A DNA stretch of 48,719 nt, taken from assembly GCF_020889785.1 (NCBI RefSeq), contig NZ_JACMYK010000047.1, positions 1 to 48,719 on the forward strand. The letters are read 5' to 3'. This DNA is from Bradyrhizobium acaciae. GTDB lineage: Bacteria > Pseudomonadota > Alphaproteobacteria > Rhizobiales > Xanthobacteraceae. Positions 15,920 through 25,383 of the stretch are shown here, piece by piece. The position numbers were made by a program, and so were the translations under genes. How positions within the stretch are numbered: position 1 is the stretch's first letter; every line of letters starts with the position of its first letter. The notes below the pieces were generated by a model, which was given only the letters and a program-made list of their open reading frames with translations, searched no databases and was not told where the DNA came from.

Positions 15920-16939
15920 TCAGCGCGTCTTTTGATCCGTCAAGCGTGACCGAGGATTGCTGCGCCATTCCGTAATGCTGCAGCCAAATCGCTCTCGGAA
16001 CCAACGTGCAAGCGCGCTTTGCGCGGAGAAGCCCAGAAGTGCGGCGACGGCGCTGAGTGAACGATCCTTTTCTTTGATAAGGCGAACCACCGCTTCGGCT
16101 CTCTCCCTATCGACGATCTCGGAAAAGCTCTTGCCGCTCTCGGCGAGCCTGCGTTGCACGGTGCGACCGTCGCAGCCCAGATGCTGGGCCACGCGCTCCA
16201 CCGAGCAGTGCCCCTTTGGCAGCAGCGCCGCGATCAACTCCCGGACCTTGCCATCAAATGTGGATGAGCGTGCAGCAACTGTCTCGATGTATCTCTGCGC
16301 GTATCTCGCGATCGATGGGTCTGCGGCAGCCATCGGACGATCCATGTCGGTGCTGTGGCAGATGATCCCATCGAATTCGGCCCCGAACACGACATTACAC
16401 TTGAAGAAGCGCCGATACGTCTGGCGATTGCGTGGTGCCGGATACGTGAAGTGTACGTCCATTGGCTGCCACCCCGATCCAAGAAAAGCGCTGAGAATGC
16501 GATAGGACACCCCTACCGCCAATTCCACCGCCTGCCGTGCCGGTACGGGGCGGCCAAGCAATATCTCGGGTATGATCACCACGACGTCGCCGTGCCGCTC
16601 GATGCGCTGACGCAGCGATTCATTGTGGATGTGCATATAACGTCCGATCGCCTCCATCGCCGCTCCGACGGTTGGCTGGTCGCGCGCAATGAGTGCCACT
16701 GGCCCTAGATTTGAAAACCCGCCGCGCTCGGCCAGCCGAAGGCCGAAATCGTCGATCCCCGCGGCGGCCGCGGAGGCCTCCAACAGGCGACGTACGCCAC
16801 CTCCCGGAATCCGGATATCCGGATCGGTCACGCCAGGTGGCAGACCCACACTTTTCAGCATCCTCGCCGGATCGAGCCCGACGCTGCGCGCGGTCTCCGC
16901 ATAGTGCATCAGGCAGGCCGCGCGGATCAGGTCGACCAT
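15920..16939 (-). CDS. AraC-family regulator with Arabinose_bd-type sensor domain
   Basis: A 339-residue transcription factor. Residues about 15-200 resemble the N-terminal ligand domain found in OruR/ArgR-like AraC proteins (GFSNLGPVALIARDQPTVGAA). The C-terminal 100 residues are the double helix-turn-helix (SVERVAQHLGCDGRTVQRRL and SLSAVAALLGFSAQSALARW). It is divergent from the TauD-type dioxygenase gene about 470 bp away and is the natural candidate to control the 17406-20481 genes. The ligand is unknown. ATG 16939 opens directly into the conserved-looking sequence. Confidence 0.9.
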   Translation of the reverse strand: MVDLIRAACLMHYAETARSVGLDPARMLKSVGLPPGVTDPDIRIPGGGVRRLLEASAAAAGIDDFGLRLAERGGFSNLGPVALIARDQPTVGAAMEAIGRYMHIHNESLRQRIERHGDVVVIIPEILLGRPVPARQAVELAVGVSYRILSAFLGSGWQPMDVHFTYPAPRNRQTYRRFFKCNVVFGAEFDGIICHSTDMDRPMAAADPSIARYAQRYIETVAARSSTFDGKVRELIAALLPKGHCSVERVAQHLGCDGRTVQRRLAESGKSFSEIVDRERAEAVVRLIKEKDRSLSAVAALLGFSAQSALARWFRERFGCSITEWRSNPRSRLTDQKTR

Positions 16940-17405
16940 CGCAAAATCCCTCCCTGTCGCGAAATGTAAAGTCGATGTCGTGAATCGTCAAATGCGATGT
17001 CGCAGCCCGACGTATTGATTGGGCAAGAAGCGGCCGCATAGCGGCGGCACGACAGGGCGGAAACGGTGGAACGATGATGCGTGCAAGCGAAGCAGCGCAG
17101 TATCGGCGCGGATCGACTGAGCGGCAGTGGCACCGGCGCGACGATCTCGGTCGCCCCACCGACGATCACCGCCGATGCTCTGCCACCGTCTCGGCTGATC
17201 GGTCGTCAGAGCTGCCCGAACAGCACCGTCGTGATGGCGGTCTGAGGCCGTGCGACGCCTGCCGAAGCCTGTGCAATGCACGCGCGATGATCGGTCTCCG
17301 TGAGCAGCCGCGGACGCCATCGTGACGGCCATGCCTCCGCCCCGCATGAGCACCACCACCATTCCCAGAGCCACCCAACCTCACCCAAGCAAACTGGAGC
17401 CGGAT
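16940..17405. other. Divergent intergenic region between AraC regulator and dioxygenase
   Basis: About 465 bp. No gene was supported. Frames on both strands lack family-like sequence. It should contain both divergent promoters, but I could not assign -35/-10 boxes or an AraC site with confidence. Confidence 0.45.
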
Positions 17406-18272
17406 ATGGCTTACGAAACCATCGAAGTACGCAAAACCACTCCAACGATCGGTGCAGAGATTTTTGGCGTCGATCTCTCGCAGCAATTGAGTAACCGGCA
17501 ATTCGACGAAATCCATCGGGCGCTGATGGAAAATCTCGTCATCTTCTTTCGAGACCAGCAACTGACGGTCGAACAGCAAAAGGCGTTCGGCGCCCGCTTC
17601 GGCAAGCTGCACGTCCATCCGAACGCGCCGAAGGGCCTGCCGAACCACCCCGAAATCCTCGTGATCAAGGCCGACGAGAACAGCAAGCGCGTCGCCGGCG
17701 AATCCTGGCATTCCGACGTCTCCTGCGACGAGGAGCCGCCGATGGGCTCGATCCTCTATATCCAGGAGATCCCGCCGGATGGTGGCGGCGACACGATGTT
17801 CGCCAACATGTACGAGGCCTATGAGAGCCTGTCCGAGCCGCTGCGCAAGATGCTCGACGGGTTGACCGCCATTCATGATTCCTGGAAGGCGCATTCGGAC
17901 CGCAAGCCCGGCGAGGGGAGCGACATGCAGTTCCCGCGCTTCGAGCATCCCGTGGTGCGCGTCCACCCGGAGACCGGCCGCAAGCTGCTGTTCGTCGATC
18001 GCGGCTTCACCACGAACATTGTGCAGCTTCGCCGGGCCGAGAGCGACGCGCTGCTCTCCTTCCTGTTCCAGCACATCGAGACGCCAAAGCTGTCCTGTCG
18101 CTTCAAATGGCAGAAGAACTCGATCGCGTTCTGGGACAATCGCTCCGCACAGCACCAGGCAATCTTCGATTACTGGCCGCATCGGCGTTACGGGCACCGG
18201 GTCACGATCTGTGGCGACAAGCCATTCGGCGTCGCCGGGCGGACGTCGAATGCGAGCCTTGCGGCAAGCTAG
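17406..18272 (+). CDS. TauD/TfdA-family 2-oxoglutarate/Fe(II) dioxygenase
   Basis: A 288-residue non-haem iron dioxygenase. It uses 2-oxoglutarate and oxygen to hydroxylate a substrate, which in this family often leads to release of a sulfo, aryloxy or similar group. The iron triad is visible: H102 and D104 in WHSDVS, and H250 in NRSAQHQA. R265 in GHRVTI would bind 2-oxoglutarate. Start ATG 17406 (MAYETIEVRK) has GGAG upstream; the longer frame from 17322 is low-complexity and unlikely. An SDR and an MFS carrier follow on the same strand, suggesting oxidation and then reduction/oxidation of an imported compound. The substrate is not deducible. Confidence 0.9.
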   Translation: MAYETIEVRKTTPTIGAEIFGVDLSQQLSNRQFDEIHRALMENLVIFFRDQQLTVEQQKAFGARFGKLHVHPNAPKGLPNHPEILVIKADENSKRVAGESWHSDVSCDEEPPMGSILYIQEIPPDGGGDTMFANMYEAYESLSEPLRKMLDGLTAIHDSWKAHSDRKPGEGSDMQFPRFEHPVVRVHPETGRKLLFVDRGFTTNIVQLRRAESDALLSFLFQHIETPKLSCRFKWQKNSIAFWDNRSAQHQAIFDYWPHRRYGHRVTICGDKPFGVAGRTSNASLAAS

Positions 18273-18379
18273 GCGTGCCTCGACAACCCGGGTCACCGCT
18301 CCGCGAAGCGTCGATAGCGCCGACCCAGCGCGGTGATCCGAGACCGATCAACAGCCTCCTGACGAATTGAAGGTATGAA

Positions 18380-19174
18380 ATGACGGATCGTATCGACAAG
18401 AACTTCCTCGCCCGCTGCTTCGGCTTGGCGGGCCGCACGGCGGTTGTCACCGGCGCCGGATCGGGCCTTGGTCGACAGGCGGCGAAAACCCTCGCCGCGG
18501 CAGGCGCCGACGTGGCGCTGCTGGGACGCCGCGAGCAACAATTGAAAGAGACCGAGGCCGAAATCCTCGGTGCGGGTGGGTGTGCACGCAGCTTTCCAGT
18601 TGATGTGACCGACCAGAACGCGCTGGCACGGGTCCTGGACCAGATTGAGCGCGAAATGGCTCCGCTTTGGGCGTTGGTCAACAACGCCGGCGTAGGCGGA
18701 CGCAGTCCGCTTGCTGAAGTCAGCGAAGCTGCGGTTGACCGTATCCTGGGCGTCAACACCAAGGCGGCGCTGTTCGTCGCAACGGCCATCGCTCGACGCC
18801 TCACCGCAGCGCGGATACCAGGGCGAATTATCAATATTTGCTCGCTCGCCGCACAATCGAATCCGGCGGGCCTGGGCATCTACGGGGCGAGCAAGGCGGC
18901 TCTCGAGTACCTGACGCGCACCATGGCTCACGAATGGGCGGCGCATGGCATCAACGTGAACGCCGTCAGTCCCGGCTTCATCGAGACCGACATCAACCGG
19001 ACCATGCTGCAGACCTCAGCCGGGAAAGCGATGATCGAACGCCTACCGCGCAAGCGCGTAGGCACTCCTGACGCGTTGGATGGGGCGATCCTGCTGCTGG
19101 CGTCGCCCGCGAGCGCCTTCATCACCGGTTCGACGCTGCTGGTCGATGACGCACAGCGTTTCGGGGCTGCCTAA
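18380..19174 (+). CDS. Short-chain dehydrogenase/reductase (SDR)
   Basis: A 264-residue classical SDR. It has the cofactor motif TGAGSGLG (24-31), the NNAG motif (101-104), and catalytic S155 and Y168-x3-K172 (YGASK). The arginines after the second strand (LLGRRE) lean toward NADP(H), but this is weak evidence. It oxidises an alcohol or reduces a ketone. It lies between the dioxygenase (108 bp upstream) and an MFS gene (35 bp downstream), probably in one transcript. The C-terminal ASAFITGSTLLVDDAQRF is the usual SDR end. Confidence 0.92.
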   Translation: MTDRIDKNFLARCFGLAGRTAVVTGAGSGLGRQAAKTLAAAGADVALLGRREQQLKETEAEILGAGGCARSFPVDVTDQNALARVLDQIEREMAPLWALVNNAGVGGRSPLAEVSEAAVDRILGVNTKAALFVATAIARRLTAARIPGRIINICSLAAQSNPAGLGIYGASKAALEYLTRTMAHEWAAHGINVNAVSPGFIETDINRTMLQTSAGKAMIERLPRKRVGTPDALDGAILLLASPASAFITGSTLLVDDAQRFGAA

Positions 19175-19209
19175 GGCCTTCGCCACCCAACATGCTACTG
19201 GAGACGGGA

Positions 19210-20481
19210 ATGCTCTGGAAGAAGTCCCCCGCCACGGTGCTGGCCGGCTTGCTGGTCATTCACGTACTGGCTCACATCGACCGCAACATGCTGCTGGGCT
19301 TCTCGCCGCAGATCATCGCAGACCTCAAGATCAGCAACACCCAGTATGGCTTTCTCGTGGGAGTGGTGTGGGTCCTGAGCTTCGGCTTCATGGCCCTTTT
19401 TCTCGGGTCGCTGGCCGACCGATTTAGCCGCACGCGCATCATCGCCGTCGGCGTGTTCATCTGGAGCCTCTGCACCTGGGCTTCTGGTCACGCCCAGAGC
19501 TTCGAGCAGATGGCGTTGGCGCGCTTCTTCGTCGCCAGCGGCGAAGCGGCCCTGGTGCCTGCTGCCGTTTCAATCCTGACGGAACTGTTCTCTGAGCAGA
19601 AGCGCAGCACGATCATGGGCATCTTCTTCATGGGCATTCCCATGGGGATCGGCGCCAGCTTCCTGCTCGCCGGCACGTTCGGAGCGTCGCTTGGTTGGCG
19701 CTCAACGTTCTATGCCTTGGGAGGTCTGGGGATCGTCATCGCCGTGCTGCTGGCCTTCCTGAAGGAGCATCGCAGCCAGACCATGACTCACGAGCGCGGC
19801 GCACCGTTCGTTCAGCAAGTCCGCGCGGTGCTGGGCTTGATGCGGAGCCATCCGCCGCTGTTGTTCCTGATCATCGGGTTCGTCTTGCTTCACATCCTCT
19901 TCGCCGGTCTGTCGTTCACGCAGCTATGGATGGTGAAGGAGAGAGGCATGGACGCGTCGTCTGTCGCGGCGCACATCGGCACATTCCAGTTGCTGTTTGG
20001 CGGAATGGGGTCTGTCATCGGCGGCGTCGTCGGCGATCGCCTGGCGCGTCGACTTCCTGGGGGCCATCCGGCTGTCATCGTGCTGCTTATTGCGATGTGC
20101 GCTGTCCCAATGGTCGCCTATCGCTTCGTCGCTCCGGGTTCCTGGACGTTCTATGTCGGCATGTGCGCTGGATTTTTTCTGCCACTGGCCTGCTATGGGT
20201 CGGCAAATGCTGCGATCATGGCCATGGCGCCGGCCCAGACGCGTTCCACGGTGGCCGGGTTCACGATGCTGTGCATCAATGTCTTTGCGATCGCCATCGG
20301 AAACCTGGCGGCTGGCCGAGCGGTCGACGTGCTCGTGGCGCAGGGCGTTTCCGCGCCGCTGACGCACGTCGTTCTGGCAACCGATTTCATCGGCATCGGC
20401 TCGGGAGCTTTCTTTGCGCTCGCCGCATTCTTCTCAGCGCAGCAGCTTGCTTCGGCAATCCGCGTGCCTGCCCGTGCATAA
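19210..20481 (+). CDS. MFS transporter
   Basis: A 423-residue inner-membrane carrier with about 12 hydrophobic helices. The loop between helices 2 and 3 carries the MFS signature LGSLADRFSRTR. It probably imports the substrate of the dioxygenase/SDR pair, as in ACS- or aromatic-acid-type MFS carriers. Two starts are possible. ATG 19210 has GGAGACGG just upstream and is preferred; ATG 19192 would add six residues. A convergent thiolase gene follows after about 215 bp. Confidence 0.9.
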   Translation: MLWKKSPATVLAGLLVIHVLAHIDRNMLLGFSPQIIADLKISNTQYGFLVGVVWVLSFGFMALFLGSLADRFSRTRIIAVGVFIWSLCTWASGHAQSFEQMALARFFVASGEAALVPAAVSILTELFSEQKRSTIMGIFFMGIPMGIGASFLLAGTFGASLGWRSTFYALGGLGIVIAVLLAFLKEHRSQTMTHERGAPFVQQVRAVLGLMRSHPPLLFLIIGFVLLHILFAGLSFTQLWMVKERGMDASSVAAHIGTFQLLFGGMGSVIGGVVGDRLARRLPGGHPAVIVLLIAMCAVPMVAYRFVAPGSWTFYVGMCAGFFLPLACYGSANAAIMAMAPAQTRSTVAGFTMLCINVFAIAIGNLAAGRAVDVLVAQGVSAPLTHVVLATDFIGIGSGAFFALAAFFSAQQLASAIRVPARA

Positions 20482-20698
20482 TGGCGACTGAAAGCGCTGA
20501 GCGAGATTTGATGCGCAGGAGCCAATCAATACCGAACACCCGGTGACGCTGGCAATATTTGTCGACGACAAATCCTGGGGACGATATTGAGTATGGCAAG
20601 CATCGTGCCCGCACCACGACGCATCGCATCTACACGAGATCCGTTAAAGGCCGCGCGTTCGACTGGGGCTGGCGAGTGAATCATGCCGATCAACCAGG

Positions 20699-21961
20699 CT
20701 ATTGCTTTTCCAGGATCGTGATCGCGCACGCAGCCTCGTCGAAGCCGACGACGCCCCCACCGTTCTCGGCAAGCGCAATTCGCGCCTTTGCTGCCTGCCG
20801 TTCGCCAGCCTCTCCGCGCAGTTGCAAGACCAGTTCATGGATCATCGACAAGCCGGTCGCGCCGATGGGATGCCCTTTGGAGACGAGCCCTCCGGACAGA
20901 TTGATGGGGCGTTCCCCGCCAAGCGCAGTGGCGCCGGATCCGACATAGGCGCCTCCCTGCCCTTCCGCGCAGAACCGTAGCATCTCGGCTTGATAGAGCT
21001 CACAGAACGATGTCGCGTCGTGCACCTCGGCTATGTCAATGTCTGAAGGTGAGAGTCCCGATATCTTGTACGCGCGATCGGCCGCGATGCGCGACAGTCC
21101 GGGCTCGTCCAACGATCGATATTTTCCGCCTGACATGGTGCTGGCGCGAACCTTGACTGCGCGGTCCCGCACGTTGCTCGGCAACGCAACGAGATAGTCC
21201 TTCGAGCAGACGAGCGCGGCCGCAGCCCCGTCGCCGATTGGCGCACACATGCTGCGCGTCAACGGGTAGCTGATCTCACGGTCTGCGAGCACCTCATCGA
21301 CCGTCATCCTGAAGCGATACTGCGCAAGAGGATTGAGGCTGCCGTGTACGTGGTTCTTGGCCGCGCCTGCCGCAATCTGGCGCTGCGAGGTGCCGTAACG
21401 CTTCATGTGGTACGCCGCCTGCATGGCATAGGTATCCATGAAGATGGTGCCGCGCTTGTCGCCGAGCATGAACGGCTTGCCGCACTTCCTGCCGGCATCT
21501 TCGTAGTAGGCCAGCCATTCGTCCGGATCCAGCCGGTCGATGCCGCCGTCGAAAATCTGCTGGGTTTGCACCGGATCGTCCGGAACGAATGTCTTCTCAA
21601 CGCCGATGGCGAGCGAGAGCTGCGCATCGCCCGACGCGATATCCTTCCACGCGCCATGAAACGCCTGTGATCCCGTCGCGCAACCGCCCTCGACATTCAT
21701 CATCGGTACCCGCTCGGGAAACAGCTTGTCACGGACCAGCGGGGAGAAGCACACCTGCCCGCGGATGTTGCGCTGCCCGAATGTGCCCATGCCGCAGTTT
21801 CCGAACCACGCCATCGAAATGTCGCGTCCATCCTCGATTCCGGCATCGGCCAGGACGGCAAGGTAGGCCTCGCGTGCAAGCTCCTTGAAGCCAGTCTCCG
21901 GCTTTTTTCCGAAGGCGGTACAAGCCGTCCCAACGACATAGACTTCGGGAATCTCTCCCAT
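20699..21961 (-). CDS. Thiolase (acetyl-CoA acetyltransferase / SCP2 type)
   Basis: A 420-residue thiolase. The nucleophilic cysteine is C94 in EGGCATGSQAF, the catalytic histidine lies in GLVSKGHPIGATG, and the C-terminal region ends in ENGGGVVGFDEAACAITIL. It would cleave a 3-ketoacyl-CoA with CoA to acetyl-CoA (or propionyl-CoA) and a shorter acyl-CoA. Start ATG 21961 was chosen because AGGGAG lies 9 nt upstream; the TTG three codons earlier has no spacing for a ribosome site. It is transcribed with the P450 upstream, 30 bp away. Unlike the thiolase-like protein at 32347, it keeps its cysteine. Confidence 0.9.
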   Translation of the reverse strand: MGEIPEVYVVGTACTAFGKKPETGFKELAREAYLAVLADAGIEDGRDISMAWFGNCGMGTFGQRNIRGQVCFSPLVRDKLFPERVPMMNVEGGCATGSQAFHGAWKDIASGDAQLSLAIGVEKTFVPDDPVQTQQIFDGGIDRLDPDEWLAYYEDAGRKCGKPFMLGDKRGTIFMDTYAMQAAYHMKRYGTSQRQIAAGAAKNHVHGSLNPLAQYRFRMTVDEVLADREISYPLTRSMCAPIGDGAAAALVCSKDYLVALPSNVRDRAVKVRASTMSGGKYRSLDEPGLSRIAADRAYKISGLSPSDIDIAEVHDATSFCELYQAEMLRFCAEGQGGAYVGSGATALGGERPINLSGGLVSKGHPIGATGLSMIHELVLQLRGEAGERQAAKARIALAENGGGVVGFDEAACAITILEKQ

Positions 21962-21991
21962 CTGATTCAACTCCCTTTGACTTCGATCCGA

Positions 21992-23215
21992 TCAGCGCAA
22001 GCGGACCGGCAGCGATTGCAGGCCGCGCAGAATGAGTGAATCCTTCCATTCCGGTGAGCTCGCAGTCGCCAGCGCGATTCCGGGAAAGCGCGCGACCAAC
22101 GAACGCAGCGCGATCTGCCCCTCGAGCCGCGCAAGCTGGGCGCCAAGGCAGAAATGAATGCCATGCCCGAAAGTCAAATGGGCGTTGGGCGATCGGCCGA
22201 CATCAAAGCGGTTCGCATCTGGAAACTGCTCGGGGTCACGATTGGCCGCGTTGATGAAGGCGAACAACCTCTGCCCTTGGCGGAGCTTCCGGCCGCCGAA
22301 ATCGACGTCCGCTGTAATGACACGTGCGAGGGCGCCGCTCGGACCGTCATAGCGCAGCCATTCCTCGACGGCAGGCTCGGCCAGCGCAGGATCGCGTTTG
22401 AGGCGCTCCCACTGTTCCGGCGACTTCATCGTATAATAAATGCCGTTGCCGAGCAGATTGGTCGTGGTTTCGTGTCCGGCAAACAGCAGCAGGATGCATG
22501 TCGCGATCACCTCATCATCGCTCAGCGCCTCCTGTTCCTCCCGCGCCGACACCATCTGGCTGATGATGTCGTCGCGCGGATCTATTTTGCGCTGCGCAAC
22601 GATGTCGCGAAAATAGCCTGCCATGGCTTTTGCACCGGCCTCGGCGCGCAGATATTTGTCCGCAGTCGCCCGGGACGTCCCGATGAACAGCGCGATATCA
22701 TCCGACCAGTGTTTGACCAGCAGCAAATCCTCCCGGGGGACGCCGAGCAGGTCCATCATCACGGTAGCCGGCAATGGATAGGCGAAATCGGCGATCCAAT
22801 CGACGATCTCCCCCGAGGCCGACTTGCGCTCCATCTCGTCAAACAGCAGCCCGACAATCTGCTCCACGTTCGGCTCCAGCGCCTTCACCGAACGCGACGT
22901 GAATGCCTTGGTGAAGAGGCGACGCAGGCGCGTGTGCTCGGGAGGGTCACGAAAAACCATCCAGTTTCCGAGATAGGTCATCAGGCTGGCATAACTACTC
23001 CGGCTCTCCGCCGGCGCCGCCGCAAAGAACGGCGCCAATCGATCCGCGGACATGTCGGAATTGGCCACCGCCACGCGCTTCACGTCCTCGTAGCGCGTGA
23101 TGACCCAGGCCTTCATAGCCGAAGACCAATGAACCGGATCGTCCTTCCGCAGTTGCGCGAAGAGCGGAAAGGGGTCGGCGTTGGTCTGTGGATCAGCGAA
23201 GTCAAGGTTCAGCAT
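21992..23215 (-). CDS. Cytochrome P450
   Basis: A 407-residue soluble bacterial P450. Visible motifs are the I-helix oxygen-activation motif AGHETTTN, the K-helix ExxR in EEWLRYDGP, and the haem-binding loop FGHGIHFCLG with ligand C356. It would hydroxylate an organic acid, terpenoid or similar compound. No ferredoxin or ferredoxin reductase gene is adjacent, so electrons must come from partners elsewhere. It lies between the thiolase and the CoA ligase on the same strand, which suggests hydroxylation of the compound that the ligase activates. Confidence 0.94.
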   Translation of the reverse strand: MLNLDFADPQTNADPFPLFAQLRKDDPVHWSSAMKAWVITRYEDVKRVAVANSDMSADRLAPFFAAAPAESRSSYASLMTYLGNWMVFRDPPEHTRLRRLFTKAFTSRSVKALEPNVEQIVGLLFDEMERKSASGEIVDWIADFAYPLPATVMMDLLGVPREDLLLVKHWSDDIALFIGTSRATADKYLRAEAGAKAMAGYFRDIVAQRKIDPRDDIISQMVSAREEQEALSDDEVIATCILLLFAGHETTTNLLGNGIYYTMKSPEQWERLKRDPALAEPAVEEWLRYDGPSGALARVITADVDFGGRKLRQGQRLFAFINAANRDPEQFPDANRFDVGRSPNAHLTFGHGIHFCLGAQLARLEGQIALRSLVARFPGIALATASSPEWKDSLILRGLQSLPVRLR

Positions 23216-23299
23216 CGTTCAACATACTCTTCGTTCGGCGCACATCGACGCGGGTTGCCGGGCATCATCGCAGCCCCGCAAGAGGGGCCGATTGGGCAC

Positions 23300-25222
23300 T
23301 CATTTGCGGAATCTGGCCTCGTTCGGCATGGTCAGCGCGGCGACACCTTGCTCGTCGATCACGCGCGCAATGCGCAGACCCTTCTCTGTATTCGCTTCCA
23401 GCTCCGAGAGTGCATCGCGCGGCGTGATTGGGCTGTCGCCGAGTTTAAGATGCGGCATGTCCATCAGCGGAGCGGGCATGCTGGCGGTGAACGCCGCGAA
23501 CCGCGCTAGCGCTGAGTTGCCGCTTTCGCCCCAGAAATCGACCAGTGACGTCTTGAGGGTCTTGCCCGCGGGATTGGTCGGCAGGGTACTGGCGAAGACG
23601 ACGTATTCGGGAGTCTCGTACTTGGCCAGGTACTGCGCGCAGTGGTCGCGAATCTCATCCGCCGTTGCGATTTGGCCCGGCTTGAGCACCACCACCGCCT
23701 TCAGACGCTCCGAGAAGACATGATCGGGCACGCCCACCACGGCCGCGCGCAGCACCTTGGCGTGCAGGTAGAGCTTGTTCTCGACCTCGATGCAGTAGAC
23801 GTTCTGGCCGCCGCGAACGACCATGTCCTTCTTGCGATCGAGCAGCCAGAGATAACCATCCTCGTCGATCTTTGCCCAATCACCAGACAGCACGAAACCG
23901 TCGCGTCGGAATACCTCGGCCGTCTTGCCAGGCTCCTCCCAATATCCGGCGTTGGTTTGCTGACCGCGATATGCGACTTCGCCGATCACGTTTGGCTCGC
24001 GCACCTCGTGGCCGTCATCGTCGAAGATCGCGATGTCGGTGTTCGGTGTTGCCAGACCGCAGCTCGTGATCTTGCGTATCGCGTCTTCGGTCGGCAGCGC
24101 AAAGCCGAGCGCTGTGCTCTCCGAAACAGAGCCGGCGTTCACCATGGCGACCGGCGCAAACTCGGAATTGAGCTGGTTGATAAAGGTTTCCGACGAGGCA
24201 TGACCGCCGAAGATGATCTTCTTGAGCGTCGAGCAGTCGTGATTGCGAAATTCCGGATGGTTCATCATCATCCAGAGCATGATCGGCGCCGCCACGGCCC
24301 ACGTGGCCCGTTCAGCTTCGATCAGCTTGATCGCGTCAAGCGGCGCGAACGCTGCCATGACCACGCATTTGCCGCCACTCAGCAGCGCGGGCAGGAAATC
24401 CGCGTAGACCGCGGTGTTGTGATACAATGGCGGCATGCACAGGTTAACGTCGTCCTCTCCGAGCCCCTTCGCGGCCACCACGACGTTCTGCGCACACCCA
24501 ATCGCGTTGATGTGCATCGCCATCGTGCCTTTCGGCACACCCGTCGTTCCGGACGTGAACGAAATTGCGCATAGATCCCATTCATCGACGGGCCCGACCG
24601 GCACCCGATCGAAGCCCGGCTGGATGAGCTGCGAGAACGGAAGAGTCCCGGCCGGCGCCTCGTCACCGGTGGCGAACACCACCTCCACACTGTCCAGACC
24701 AGCCCGCAGCGGCTCCAGCTTGCCGCTCCAGACGTCGGGCGAGACCACGATTCCCCGGGCTCCAACCTTCTTGATCTGGGCCGCGAGCCCTTCTGCGGTA
24801 AGCCCGAGATTGACCGGCACCGCGACGCCGCCGAGTTGAATGACCGCCAGATAGCTAATCACGTACTCCGGGCATCCGGCCGTCAACAGGCAGAGCCTGT
24901 CACGCTTCCTGAAACCAAACTCGCGCTGCAATCGCGCAGCGGCAAGGTCGACCTGCGCCCCGACCTCGCGCCAAGTCATCCTTTGGCCGCCCGGATAGAA
25001 AACGTAGGCCTCACGATCGGGCCGGCGGGCAATATTGGCAGCCAGGCACTCCGAAATGCTGTGCGGCCGATCGCGATAGGCCCAAATCTCCGTGCCTTCC
25101 CACGCGATCCCGCGCCCAACCGGAGCTCTTATCTTGGTGACCTGCGCGGCAAGCTCCGGATAGCCATCACGCCACGACTTGCAGACGCCCAGCGCCAGCC
25201 CCTTGACTTCCCAGGCCCCCAT
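23300..25222 (-). CDS. Acyl-CoA ligase (AMP-binding) 1
   Basis: A 640-residue adenylate-forming enzyme that would activate a carboxylic acid with ATP and CoA. The AMP-binding P-loop is SFTSGTTGVPKGT (about 221-233). The A5-A8 region is visible as SGDWAKIDEDGYLWLLDRKK and GGQNVYCIEVE, and the A10 lysine is in NPAGKTLK. Start ATG 25222 (MGAWEVKG) has AAGGAAGG upstream; the frame continues to 25444 but that part overlaps the operator and is not protein-like. Divergent from a TetR gene with a palindrome between them, so it is probably repressed by that TetR. The acid is not known; the long N-terminus resembles aryl- and feruloyl-type ligases. Confidence 0.9.
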   Translation of the reverse strand: MGAWEVKGLALGVCKSWRDGYPELAAQVTKIRAPVGRGIAWEGTEIWAYRDRPHSISECLAANIARRPDREAYVFYPGGQRMTWREVGAQVDLAAARLQREFGFRKRDRLCLLTAGCPEYVISYLAVIQLGGVAVPVNLGLTAEGLAAQIKKVGARGIVVSPDVWSGKLEPLRAGLDSVEVVFATGDEAPAGTLPFSQLIQPGFDRVPVGPVDEWDLCAISFTSGTTGVPKGTMAMHINAIGCAQNVVVAAKGLGEDDVNLCMPPLYHNTAVYADFLPALLSGGKCVVMAAFAPLDAIKLIEAERATWAVAAPIMLWMMMNHPEFRNHDCSTLKKIIFGGHASSETFINQLNSEFAPVAMVNAGSVSESTALGFALPTEDAIRKITSCGLATPNTDIAIFDDDGHEVREPNVIGEVAYRGQQTNAGYWEEPGKTAEVFRRDGFVLSGDWAKIDEDGYLWLLDRKKDMVVRGGQNVYCIEVENKLYLHAKVLRAAVVGVPDHVFSERLKAVVVLKPGQIATADEIRDHCAQYLAKYETPEYVVFASTLPTNPAGKTLKTSLVDFWGESGNSALARFAAFTASMPAPLMDMPHLKLGDSPITPRDALSELEANTEKGLRIARVIDEQGVAALTMPNEARFRK

Positions 25223-25292
25223 TTTTCCTTCCTTTTCGACCAAGTCGGTTGTTCGCCGTCGTATGCCGGATGGCATCTGCCGGCCTACGTGT

Positions 25293-25314
25293 ACCAAACA
25301 GTCGTTTGTTTGGT
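25293..25314 (+). promoter_or_regulatory. Palindromic operator between CoA ligase and TetR gene
   Basis: ACCAAACA (25293-25300), six-base spacer, TGTTTGGT (25307-25314): perfect 8-bp arms. It lies 70 bp upstream of the ligase start (25222) and 69 bp upstream of the TetR start (25384), the normal place and form for a TetR dimer site controlling both genes. Confidence 0.75.
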
Positions 25315-25383
25315 CAACTATCCTCGACGGCCTTCCCTCGGTCAGGTAAGACGATGGTCCATCCGAATTCCGAACGATGTCAG

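Noticed and set aside
17166..18296. Minus-strand 376-codon frame opposite the TauD-type dioxygenase
   Set aside because: Composition is shadow-like and the plus strand has the full iron-binding triad.
22154..24574. Plus-strand frames of 451 and 310 codons opposite the P450 and CoA ligase 1
   Set aside because: No family-like sequence; GC-rich shadows of well-supported minus-strand genes.
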